DNA of 41,130 bases. It comes from an uncultured Eubacteriales bacterium. Lineage in GTDB: Bacteria > Bacillota > Clostridia > Lachnospirales > Lachnospiraceae. The DNA is taken from NCBI GenBank assembly GCA_949289145.1, contig CASEML010000033.1:1-41130 (forward strand). Direction: 5' to 3'. The notes beneath the pieces were generated by a model. The model worked only from the letters and a program-made list of their open reading frames with translations. It was not told where the DNA came from and searched no databases. Shown here in pieces: positions 17,201-24,827 of this stretch; within the stretch, counting starts at the first letter, position 1, and each line of letters starts with the position of its first letter. Both the position numbers and the translations under genes were made by a program.

Positions 17201-19782
17201 CATATACAGGTACCCTTGACAGGGAACTATTCAGGCGTTGGAACATGGGAATGGATGAGCTGGTAGTAAATGATGTATTTCGTTTATTCAATGATCAGGG
17301 AATTTTCAATTCTGATGAGATTTGTACTTACTCTGAAATAATAGAGAAACTTGGTGTACCAGAGAAATTGCATAAGCTTTTATACCGCTGGCTGCAGATG
17401 TTATGTAAAGAAGGAATGATAAAGCAGGAGGGAAACGATAAAAGTGCCTCCTTTCAACGGTCGAAGCATATGGAATCTAAAGCTTCTGAACAAAAGTGGA
17501 AAGAAATGTATGAAATTGCAGCACAGTTGGAAAATGGTAAAAATATTCTGGATTATATGAAAGTTTCTCATGATAATTTGCTGGGGCTGATCAGGGGAGA
17601 AGAAGATCCATTGGCATTTCTGTTTCCACAGGGAAATGTTGATGTGGCACTGTCTATTTATCATGACAATATTATCAATCAGGCATTAAATAAAATTACA
17701 CGGGATGAAATTATATTTTTGGCAAAAAATAAAAAGAAAACAGTACGAATATTGGAAATCGGAGCCGGGGTAGGCGGCACATCTGTGGATGTAATACCCG
17801 CATTAGATGGAATAGATGTAGAGTATTACTTTACAGATATATCTGAATTTTTCTTTCATAAGGCAAAAGAACTATTTGGCGAGAGACCTTGGGTAAAATA
17901 TCAGATGTTTAATATTAATCAGGAATACATGAGCCAGGGAATGGAACCATTTACTTTTGATATTATTCTAAGTGCTAATGTGCTGCATAATGCCACAAAT
18001 ATTGATGAGGTACTGGAAAATTTAAAGACGCTGTTAGTTGATGATGGCTGCATTATCATTATTGAAGAAACGAAAGAATCCTATAACCTGCTTACTACTA
18101 TGGAATTTAAAAATGGCTTGACGGGATTTGAAGATGGAAGAGAAGAAAATTATCAGACTTTTATCTTAAAAGAACAGTGGCAGAGAATACTGAATGCTCA
18201 TGATGCCCAAGTAGTCTGCGAATTTCCCGAAAATGATAGTGGATTCGAAGGTTCCGGGCAGACCATATTTGTAGCTCATTTTAAGAAGGATTATGAAGAT
18301 GTAGATGTGGAGGTGCTTAAGAAGCATTTACAGAATAATCTTCCGGAATATATGGTACCTTCAGCTATATCTATAATGCCTAAATTACCGTTAACTCTTA
18401 ACGGCAAGGTGGATAGAAATGAAATCATGCGAATCTATAGTGAGAGAAATAAGAATGCACATAATGAAACAAGTGATATGGAGAATAAGACGGATTTAGA
18501 GAGAAGATTGGCAGAAATCTGGTGTGAAGAATTGAAGATAGGTTCTGTCAGCAAGAAAGATAATTTCTATTTGGTGGGAGGCGATTCGCTGTTGATAGCC
18601 CAGGTAATTGCCAAGATGAAAGAGAGGCTTCCAGAGGCAAAAGAATGGGAATGGGATACTTTGCTTCAGGAAATGATGCAGACACCAAATATTCAGGATA
18701 TGGCTCAAAAATTATCCTCTAATAAGGAGAAAGATAAGAGCCCGGAAAATAATCCCTGTTTTGTAAGTATGAAGAGAAGTATGAAACCAAATGAAGAATC
18801 AACAGCGCTTGTATTGCTGCATGCAGGTACGGGTACGTTATCCTCTTACAATGGTATGCTTCCATATCTGATGAAAAAGAGTCCGGAAAACGAGAGTATT
18901 TTTGGGTTCCGCTATGGAGATGAAACAGAATATTTGTCAATTCCAGTGAAAGATACATTTAAGGTATTGGGAGAAAAATATGGAAATCTACTAATAGAAA
19001 TGGGATATAAAGAATATCATCTTCTGGGGCACTGTGTAGGTGGCAGTATTGCCCTTGAAACGGCACAGTATTTGAGAAAACAAGGTATAAAGGTAAGCGA
19101 AGTGACAATTATAAGTACTCATCTTTTGAATGGCAGCATCGCAAGTACTGTTGAGGGAATGGATCAAGAGATGTTTGGTGAAATGCTTACTACTAGTATG
19201 GCAAATGAGCTGTTGATGGAGCGTACATTTGCCAGATTAATTGATGCAGATATTTATGAGGCAGGCTATACGGTCAGAGATGATGAATTGCAAAAATATA
19301 TTGAGTTTGTCGGATTGCACAATAATGGCCAGGTAACTGTGAGTGCCCTTTGCGAAGATAAAGGTGAATTCAGGAATTGCGTAGATGAATTTAGGAGGCT
19401 GGCTAAAAAGTCTAAATCAGAACGTTTAAATGCACTTTATCAGACGATAAAAAGACCAAATGGAGAAGTACTTGAGCACCAGCTTAAGATGCTGAATACG
19501 CTATTTAACATCTTTGTGCAGAACTTTACCTGTGTGGCGACTTATCAACCTGAAAAATACTATGGAAAAATGAGAGTATTTGAATGTGAGAATTCACGGG
19601 AATTGTTGTTTCCAGAGCTGGTAGCAGAGGACAGAGAAACATGGGAACCCTTTGGTGGGGGAGAATTTGAATTTGATACGTTAAAAGGAGCGCATCTGAC
19701 TTGTGTCAGACATCCATTTATTGATGAAAATATAGCACAGATTTTAAATATTTCAAAAGAAGAAGCGGAAAGTTTGCTGTAG
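14218..19782 (+). CDS. NRPS: docking-Cy-A(Cys) with inserted methyltransferase-like domain-carrier-TE (PchF-like)
   Basis: A 1854-residue synthetase. Residues 1-55 resemble a TubC N-terminal docking domain. A Cy domain follows (FDLTPIQNSYVRGR at 71; D202, D207, S210; VGDFTEVNV; TPQVWID). The A domain has YVIYTSGTTGVPKG at 668 and, by eye, the pocket D-L-Y-N-F-S-L-I-W-K, again Cys-like. About 400 residues are inserted between core motifs A8 (about 920) and A10 (K1397), including a SAM-type motif LEIGAGVGGTS at 1180: a methyltransferase or methyltransferase-like epimerase, as in PchF or PchE. A carrier (GGDSL, Ser1457) and a thioesterase domain end the chain. The thioesterase elbow is GHCVGG, with Cys1606 as nucleophile. 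Likely adds and cyclises a second cysteine and releases the product. Confidence 0.92.
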   Translation: MSVKQILQEMYKQGIEIWCEGDNLKYRAPDNVMTNEYLKTLKENKQKIIFFLKKIEDSEIVSDRKLRYEKFDLTPIQNSYVRGRDANYELSGIGCHGYIEITYDEEIDGGKFEQAWNQVIARHDMLRAIIYSEGYQKVQETVPKIKVPVYDLKVKEDVEVKCKIQEIRDELSQKQYDLGTWPLFDLAVTIHEGRSIIHFSLDMLVCDFISSNIILNDLEAIYHDRCRRISEPNTLFRDYIEFKKQEEDRKFLKKMDDEAYWDAKIEKMGEAPELSILDGTDYSEEKSFEQYKLNIPKEKWERVASVMSKHKVTQSMIIFSAYAHVLSYWSKTDDFSVNITLLNRPKISEDISEIVGDFTEVNVTSVNIDKEKTFLENTIEMQLGLWEDLSHNAFSGIEVLRKMSKTRKKNVIIPVVYTSTVGINEKNAVLKNQKITYKISQTPQVWIDCQAEEGMDAITVNWDVRKGVFSHEVVAEMFESFRQLLERLCENCEGILAEKNITLLSTQTEKVREKVNQTEKRIPAKMMYEGFLESVKKYPMHTALITAQGDYTYQVLAEHVAAVKQRLEDAEVEEGTVVAILLDKNIWQIASVYGVLLAGCVYLPMDYHMPAKRRNRIVKESGAKYVITDQFIEDYGEVNCQTIYIREFNTVEEFDLTPRTQNVDNPAYVIYTSGTTGVPKGVIISHRAAMNTIQDMNERYQVSHDDIFLGISNLAFDLSVYDIFGSMQVGATLCLPDSRRRKDAKHLYENLVRYHITIWNSTPAQAKMLMDYMELEQMRGTSSLRKMFLSGDWIPVDLPERVMDKFDNVEVVSLGGATEAAIWSIYYNIPKNYVKKKSIPYGFPLSNQRFYILNKDMKPCPNEVEGDIYIAGDGLSMGYLNDADLTREKYITYPVTGERIYKTGDVGKYHADGVIEFVGRSDRQVKLRGHRIELAEIESAILKQEGVSAAVVEIIGDKPEEYRLQAAVVPHRKKNKREYVKNQKEEQAIQQAIRTYTGTLDRELFRRWNMGMDELVVNDVFRLFNDQGIFNSDEICTYSEIIEKLGVPEKLHKLLYRWLQMLCKEGMIKQEGNDKSASFQRSKHMESKASEQKWKEMYEIAAQLENGKNILDYMKVSHDNLLGLIRGEEDPLAFLFPQGNVDVALSIYHDNIINQALNKITRDEIIFLAKNKKKTVRILEIGAGVGGTSVDVIPALDGIDVEYYFTDISEFFFHKAKELFGERPWVKYQMFNINQEYMSQGMEPFTFDIILSANVLHNATNIDEVLENLKTLLVDDGCIIIIEETKESYNLLTTMEFKNGLTGFEDGREENYQTFILKEQWQRILNAHDAQVVCEFPENDSGFEGSGQTIFVAHFKKDYEDVDVEVLKKHLQNNLPEYMVPSAISIMPKLPLTLNGKVDRNEIMRIYSERNKNAHNETSDMENKTDLERRLAEIWCEELKIGSVSKKDNFYLVGGDSLLIAQVIAKMKERLPEAKEWEWDTLLQEMMQTPNIQDMAQKLSSNKEKDKSPENNPCFVSMKRSMKPNEESTALVLLHAGTGTLSSYNGMLPYLMKKSPENESIFGFRYGDETEYLSIPVKDTFKVLGEKYGNLLIEMGYKEYHLLGHCVGGSIALETAQYLRKQGIKVSEVTIISTHLLNGSIASTVEGMDQEMFGEMLTTSMANELLMERTFARLIDADIYEAGYTVRDDELQKYIEFVGLHNNGQVTVSALCEDKGEFRNCVDEFRRLAKKSKSERLNALYQTIKRPNGEVLEHQLKMLNTLFNIFVQNFTCVATYQPEKYYGKMRVFECENSRELLFPELVAEDRETWEPFGGGEFEFDTLKGAHLTCVRHPFIDENIAQILNISKEEAESLL

Positions 19783-19799
19783 TATGGAGGAACCTGTTT

Positions 19800-20846
19800 A
19801 TGAAAGTAGGAATATTAGGAGGAACTGGTGAAATAGGAAGTAAACTGCTTGCATGTCTTAAGATAATACCGCAGTTGTCGCTGATTGCCACATACCATAG
19901 TCGGTGTGTGGCAGACAGTGATAGTGTCAAATGGATGAAATGTGACATTCAAAAGGAAACAGAAATTCGCCAAATTATTGATATGGTGGATATCATTGTG
20001 AATTGTGCAGGGGCATCATATATAACAAGTGAACGTGTGGCAAAGCTTGCCGGAGAGTATGGGAAAATATATGTTGATCCATTTGGCGGAAAGTACCTGA
20101 TGAGAAAGTTACAGCCCTATGAAAAAAAGGCAGAATTTATTCTTTCATCTGGATGTTTTCCGGGAGTCACCGGTTTTATGGCAAGAGCATTATGTGAGAG
20201 GTATGATACCATCCACTGTCTGGAGGGAAACATAATACAGACGGAAATCCCTAGTATATGTGCGGTAAAAGATTTCATTTTAAGTGGTATTCACGGATTT
20301 GGAAAACCGAAACAGTATTATTATAAGGGAAATTATTTAAAACAGGAGGCAGTTGAGTTATGCAGTTTAAGCGAAAATATATCTGTTCCTGTGCAGTTAT
20401 ATTATACGGAAGAGATTGATGAAATAGTAGAGACTTATGCTATTGAAGAGGCATACTGGTATACCATGTGTATGAATCCAATGGTGCTTAATGTTATGCA
20501 GAAAGGTATCATGGAGTATCTTAAAAGTCCGGCGGCAGAAACATTAGAAGCACAGGCGGTTAATATACGGAACACATTTTTTGAAATTCCGCTATCAGAT
20601 CCTAGATTACCGGGAGTTGTTATTCAAGTTGCAGTACAAGGCATGCAAAATGGAAGGAAAAGCAGAACATGTTTTACTTTAAATTGTGATAATGCAAGCA
20701 GCATTAGTGCATTTGTTTTGAGTGAGGTCATCTTGCGTGTAGTCAATGAGGGAGAGAAAACAGGATTGTTTTTTGGTAAAGATGTATTGCCGTTAACAAG
20801 CATAGAGAAGATGAAGCAGGTATTTTGTATGTCAGAGGAAATATAA
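19800..20846 (+). CDS. Saccharopine-dehydrogenase-like NAD(P) oxidoreductase, candidate thiazoline reductase
   Basis: A 348-residue protein with an N-terminal Rossmann fold (MKVGILGGTGEIGSKLLA, then a variable acidic-end region and IVNCAGAS) and a C-terminal domain unlike typical short-chain dehydrogenases; overall it recalls the NADP domain of the saccharopine dehydrogenase family. Pyochelin and yersiniabactin loci encode a thiazolinyl imide reductase (PchG, YbtU) at this place, from the Gfo/Idh/MocA-like group. No such gene exists in this window, so this protein may take over the reduction of a thiazoline to a thiazolidine. That role is inferred from position. GGAGG lies nine bases before the ATG; 17 bases separate it from the NRPS. 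Confidence 0.7.
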   Translation: MKVGILGGTGEIGSKLLACLKIIPQLSLIATYHSRCVADSDSVKWMKCDIQKETEIRQIIDMVDIIVNCAGASYITSERVAKLAGEYGKIYVDPFGGKYLMRKLQPYEKKAEFILSSGCFPGVTGFMARALCERYDTIHCLEGNIIQTEIPSICAVKDFILSGIHGFGKPKQYYYKGNYLKQEAVELCSLSENISVPVQLYYTEEIDEIVETYAIEEAYWYTMCMNPMVLNVMQKGIMEYLKSPAAETLEAQAVNIRNTFFEIPLSDPRLPGVVIQVAVQGMQNGRKSRTCFTLNCDNASSISAFVLSEVILRVVNEGEKTGLFFGKDVLPLTSIEKMKQVFCMSEEI

Positions 20847-20870
20847 AGAGGAGGCTGAACGGAGGGAAAG

Positions 20871-21638
20871 ATGGAAAATAAATGGATAGCACATGAAAGA
20901 AATAGAAAAGAATCAAAAATAAATATGCTATGTATTCCGTACGCAGGAGCAAGTGCGAATATTTACGGGAAATGGAAAAATATTTGTCCGGTGGAATACA
21001 ATGTTTTACCAATGCTATTTCCGATGAGAGAAACACGAATTATGGAAGAAATGCCGGAGAATGTTAAAGGGATGGCTGAAATGTTCGTGGCAGAAGCAAA
21101 AGAAATATTTGAGAAACCAGTACTTTTGTTTGGGCATTGTACGGGTGCAATACTGGCATATGAAATTGCACTGGCGGCAGAAGAAATGCTGGGAAAAAAA
21201 GTGGTGGGCATAGTGGCTTCAAGTGCCAATGAGCCGGGAGAGGTACCAAAAGAAACAAAAGAATTAATGAATGCACCAAGGGAACGGCTGATAGAGTACC
21301 TTCGAAAAGAAGAGCTTGTGGAAGAGGAAATGTTAGAAGACAAAGATTTTTGTGATTATTACCTTCCTATCTTAAGAGCTGATTTTAAAATTTATGGTAC
21401 ATATAAGCAGAAAAGAAAAAAGCAGTTGGATTGTCCGATCATTACAATTTACGACAAGGAGGATTCAAAGATAAACGAAAGAACTGTTGATGCATGGGCA
21501 GAATACACATCAGGAGAGTATAGAAGCTATCAGGTGATAGGCGGACATTATTATATGGAAGATCCAAAACAAATTATGCAGATCATGGAGAAATTTATGG
21601 ATGAATATATGATATCAAAACAGGGAGGAGATTTATGA
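20871..21638 (+). CDS. Type II thioesterase-like protein with Cys nucleophile
   Basis: A 255-residue alpha/beta hydrolase of the GrsT/YbtT group: MLCIPYAGASANIYGKW at the start, ILRADFKIYGTY in the middle and the late His in GGHYYMED. The nucleophile elbow reads GHCTGA, so position 90 is Cys instead of the usual Ser. Codon TGT is unambiguous in the sequence. Cys thioesterases can favour transacylation or release by amines over hydrolysis, so a role beyond editing is possible. The gene is in the same transcript as the aryl-AMP ligase and overlaps it by ATGA. GGAGGG precedes the ATG. Confidence 0.88.
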   Translation: MENKWIAHERNRKESKINMLCIPYAGASANIYGKWKNICPVEYNVLPMLFPMRETRIMEEMPENVKGMAEMFVAEAKEIFEKPVLLFGHCTGAILAYEIALAAEEMLGKKVVGIVASSANEPGEVPKETKELMNAPRERLIEYLRKEELVEEEMLEDKDFCDYYLPILRADFKIYGTYKQKRKKQLDCPIITIYDKEDSKINERTVDAWAEYTSGEYRSYQVIGGHYYMEDPKQIMQIMEKFMDEYMISKQGGDL

Positions 21639-23284
21639 AAAACGGTAGGATAAATCTTACGGACAAGGAGTTTTATGCTCTGGGGGAAGTGTTGTTTTCC
21701 AACAGATGTATGAAAAAAGAAAAACAGGAAAGTATACTGCAATATACTGCCCAGGAGGTGCAGTCCTATTTAAATTATGGAAAAAGGTTAGAGAATCTTG
21801 CAATAAGCCAGCCAGACCGAATCGCCATTGTAGACGAGGAGGAGAGAATTACATATGGACAATTACGGCAAAGATGTTTGATGTTGGCAGCATATTTTCA
21901 AAATGAGGGAATCCAAAAAGGAGATAAAGCTGCTTTACAAATGGAAAACAGTGCTATGTTTATACTGGTTACGCTGGCATTGTTTGAAATTGGTGCAGTC
22001 CCCATCATGCTCTTGCCGGCACATCAGAGGATAGAAATTGAAGGGGTTGTCAGAAAGGCGGAACCCAAAGTAATGATCACGGATGCAGGCAACAGCGAGT
22101 ATCAGAAAATGATTCAGAAGATCTTTGATGAAAATGACAGTGTACAAAAGTGGTACATTACTGCTGATCTGAAAGAGTTACAGTTGGGAAATAATGTTAA
22201 GTTACAGGTGACAGAAGAAATCAGACAGGATGATTTAGCGATGTTGCTGCTGTCAGGTGGAACAACAGGTGTACCCAAAATGATTCCAAGGACACAGGGA
22301 GATTACATATATAACAATGAGGCATTGTCTAGAAGCTTGAAATTAAATGAGACGGATGTTTTTCTGGCAGTTCTTCCAATGGCACATAATTTTCCGTTGG
22401 GGGCTCCGGGACTTATGGGTACATTGCTGGCTGGAGGAACAGTTGTTGTCAGTAAATATAATACTCCCTTAGAAATATTTTCGCTTATTGAAGAAGAAAA
22501 GGTTACATTTGTTTCTATGGTCCCCGCAATTCTAAATATGTGCCTGCAATATCGACAGTATGATGACACAGACGATTTGTCAAGTTTGAGATTTGTGATG
22601 GTAGGCGGAGCAATGCTTCCAACTGAGTTATCCAGACAGGTAGATGATATGTTTGCATGCAAGCTGATTCAGATATATGGAACGGCAGAAGGATTGTGCT
22701 GTATCAATAGTCTGGAAGACGCATGGGAAATCAGATGTACGGTGCAGGGAAAGCCTTGCAGTCCTTTTGATGTGTTAAAAATTATCGATGAAAACGGTAA
22801 TGAGGCAGGTGTGGGGGAAGAGGGAGAACTGATTACCAAAGGGCCTTATACTATACAGGAATATTACCGCTTAGAGGATAAAGAATACCAATATTTTACA
22901 AACACTGGTTATTATCGGACAGGAGATAAAGTACGGATAGATGAACAGGGTAACGTAATCGTGCTTGGAAGAGCAAAAGAACAGATCAATCGGGCTGGTG
23001 AAAAAATTATGCCAAGTGAGGTAGAAGAAAATCTGCTTATGCACGAAGCTGTGAAAGAGTGTGCTGTTGTAGGCGTAAAGGATGCGGTATTGGGAAATAG
23101 AATTTGTGCTTTTATAGTATCAGAAGATAAAAATATTACATTGAGCGAGGCGCGCTGTTTTCTGACAGATAAGGGAATGGCTTCCTTTAAGCTGCCGGAT
23201 CAACTGGAGATAATAGCTTCCATGCCATATACGGCAGTGAAAAAGATTGATAAGAAAAGATTGGTGGCTATGTTGGAGCAATAA
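21635..23284 (+). CDS. Aryl-acid adenylating enzyme (YbtE/DhbE/PchD family) with atypical pocket
   Basis: A 549-residue stand-alone adenylation enzyme. It has LLLSGGTTGVPKMIPRTQGDY, the aryl-acid hallmark PMAHNFPLGAPG (Asn252), YGTAEGL, YRTGDKVRID and the catalytic lysine near the C-terminus (TAVKKIDKK). The Asn before FPL binds the carboxylate side in salicylate and 2,3-dihydroxybenzoate ligases. Other pocket residues read by eye (N-F-G-S-M-G-I-C-C-K) differ from the salicylate (N-F-C-A-Q-G-V-L) and dihydroxybenzoate patterns, so the aryl acid is uncertain. It should load the N-terminal carrier of the PchE-like NRPS or the small carrier at 24594. A salicylate synthase at 28653 is broken. GGGAGGAG precedes the ATG. 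Confidence 0.88.
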   Translation: MKNGRINLTDKEFYALGEVLFSNRCMKKEKQESILQYTAQEVQSYLNYGKRLENLAISQPDRIAIVDEEERITYGQLRQRCLMLAAYFQNEGIQKGDKAALQMENSAMFILVTLALFEIGAVPIMLLPAHQRIEIEGVVRKAEPKVMITDAGNSEYQKMIQKIFDENDSVQKWYITADLKELQLGNNVKLQVTEEIRQDDLAMLLLSGGTTGVPKMIPRTQGDYIYNNEALSRSLKLNETDVFLAVLPMAHNFPLGAPGLMGTLLAGGTVVVSKYNTPLEIFSLIEEEKVTFVSMVPAILNMCLQYRQYDDTDDLSSLRFVMVGGAMLPTELSRQVDDMFACKLIQIYGTAEGLCCINSLEDAWEIRCTVQGKPCSPFDVLKIIDENGNEAGVGEEGELITKGPYTIQEYYRLEDKEYQYFTNTGYYRTGDKVRIDEQGNVIVLGRAKEQINRAGEKIMPSEVEENLLMHEAVKECAVVGVKDAVLGNRICAFIVSEDKNITLSEARCFLTDKGMASFKLPDQLEIIASMPYTAVKKIDKKRLVAMLEQ

Positions 23285-23325
23285 GTCTGTATAGTCCGGG
23301 GATAAAAGAAATGGAGGAGATAGTT

Positions 23326-24597
23326 GTGGAAAGCCTTGAAATGACAAGATTGCAATGTGCTTATCAGTTATCTAAGGAAATACAAGCGGAATTGTGCGGC
23401 ATATCTTGTCATGTATACTTGGAATTTGACACAAGAGATTTGGATTACAAACGTTTGAACGAGGCATGGCATGCACTATACAATAGACATGGAATACTAC
23501 ACGGGCGTGCTGGCGAATTAGGTTATATTGATTTTATCGGAGAAGCAGGGTTTGAACCAATAAAAGTAATAGAAACTGTTGAGTTAGATAAAGATATTTT
23601 GCAGGTTAGGCAAGAACTATGTGAAGCAGAACCGAAGACGGAAGAAAATGTGGCAAAGCTGCTGGTTATGAAAGATTCCATGAGGATACGAAAGTTATGT
23701 TTTTCTATGAGTCTTATGTTCGCAGATCCACTGAGTTTTCAAATATTACTGGAAGATTTTTCAGATTATTATTTGAGGGGAAGTTTTTTGCAGCCAATGC
23801 CAGAACAGGCATTACAGAAATACTATGACATTACATGGAAGTGTTCAAGGGAAGAAAAGCGGATTGATAAAGAGTATTGGAAAAAGCGGGTAGAAGAGTA
23901 TGGCAGAGGATATCGGATACCAGCTGCTGTAAATAGAAGATACATAGGGAGCTATGAAAGTTATGACCTTCTGCTTGCTGAAGAAGAATACAGCGCTCTT
24001 GTGGAGTGTGTGCGTGATAGAAATGTATCATTGGAAGAATTTCTATTGGGGGTCTATGGCTGGGTACTGCAAGAAAACATGGAAGATTCAAAGGTGGTCA
24101 TCAATTATCCGGTGTTTCACAGAGAAGCAGAATATCAGAGAATAGTGGGAGATTTTTCGAAGAATCTGTTGGTGGGATTAGATTTTAGTTCTGTGCAGAC
24201 ATTTGAGGAACTGATGCACATGGTAACATCACAGGTTCGGGAAGATATGAAACATATGAATGTAGACGGTTTGGAAGTTCAGGGAATGTATAACAGGATG
24301 CTGAAAGATGATAATTATAAAGAGGCGGTTGTATTTTCACCAAGCTTGCATATGCCCCTTGTGTCATCACAATTTACAGAATATATTGGAGAGTTAGTGT
24401 GTTTGTCATCTAAGACACCGATGGTGGCATTGGATGCACAATTTTACCAGTTACAAGGAAAATTGTTTTTAACCTGGGTCGTTCCCCAAAACTGGTTTGA
24501 AAGTGGAAAAATAGAAAGGATGCTGGAGGATTATGTGCGGTTATGCCGTAAATTTTCAGATAGCGTAAAATGGAAGGAAAGGTTGGAAAGAAAATGA
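23326..24597 (+). CDS. Free-standing Cy-like (condensation/heterocyclization) protein with altered active site
   Basis: A protein of about 423 residues that spans a single domain of the condensation superfamily. It keeps Cy traits: LEMTRLQCAYQLSKE, a short GDFSKNLLVGLD segment matching the GDFTxLxLL motif, and a tail like the TPxVxLD region (KTPMVALDAQF). In the DxxxxDxxS motif the first Asp is Ser129 (S-L-M-F-A-D-P-L-S), so cyclisation may be impaired while condensation is retained, or the protein is a scaffold. GTG 23326 is chosen because GGAGGAGA ends five bases before it; ATG 23311 is in frame with a weaker site. It overlaps the carrier gene by ATGA. Confidence 0.75.
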   Translation: MESLEMTRLQCAYQLSKEIQAELCGISCHVYLEFDTRDLDYKRLNEAWHALYNRHGILHGRAGELGYIDFIGEAGFEPIKVIETVELDKDILQVRQELCEAEPKTEENVAKLLVMKDSMRIRKLCFSMSLMFADPLSFQILLEDFSDYYLRGSFLQPMPEQALQKYYDITWKCSREEKRIDKEYWKKRVEEYGRGYRIPAAVNRRYIGSYESYDLLLAEEEYSALVECVRDRNVSLEEFLLGVYGWVLQENMEDSKVVINYPVFHREAEYQRIVGDFSKNLLVGLDFSSVQTFEELMHMVTSQVREDMKHMNVDGLEVQGMYNRMLKDDNYKEAVVFSPSLHMPLVSSQFTEYIGELVCLSSKTPMVALDAQFYQLQGKLFLTWVVPQNWFESGKIERMLEDYVRLCRKFSDSVKWKERLERK

Positions 24598-24827
24598 ATC
24601 AGGAAACAGAGAAGAAAATAAAAGATATTATAGCGGATATTCTGAATATTGATTCAGATTTTGATGCGGATACGGAATTTATTAAATTAGGAGCAGATTC
24701 CCTATTTTTTGCAAAGCTGCAAATTGAATTAAAAAAGGAGTTGGGAAAAAGAATTTCATTAAAGGATATTTTTTCTAATGCAACTGTAAGTAAGCTGACA
24801 GAAAAAATTGTAGGAAACCAGTTATGA
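24594..24827 (+). CDS. Free-standing acyl/peptidyl carrier protein
   Basis: A 77-residue acidic helical protein with the phosphopantetheine site LGADSLFFAKL (Ser36). Its length and spacing match a single carrier domain. It lies between the Cy-like protein and the third NRPS with ATGA overlaps on both sides, so the three are likely to work together. It may be an aryl carrier, or shuttle another acyl group to the third NRPS. It needs modification by a phosphopantetheinyl transferase such as the one encoded at 27882-28556. Confidence 0.88.
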   Translation: MNQETEKKIKDIIADILNIDSDFDADTEFIKLGADSLFFAKLQIELKKELGKRISLKDIFSNATVSKLTEKIVGNQL

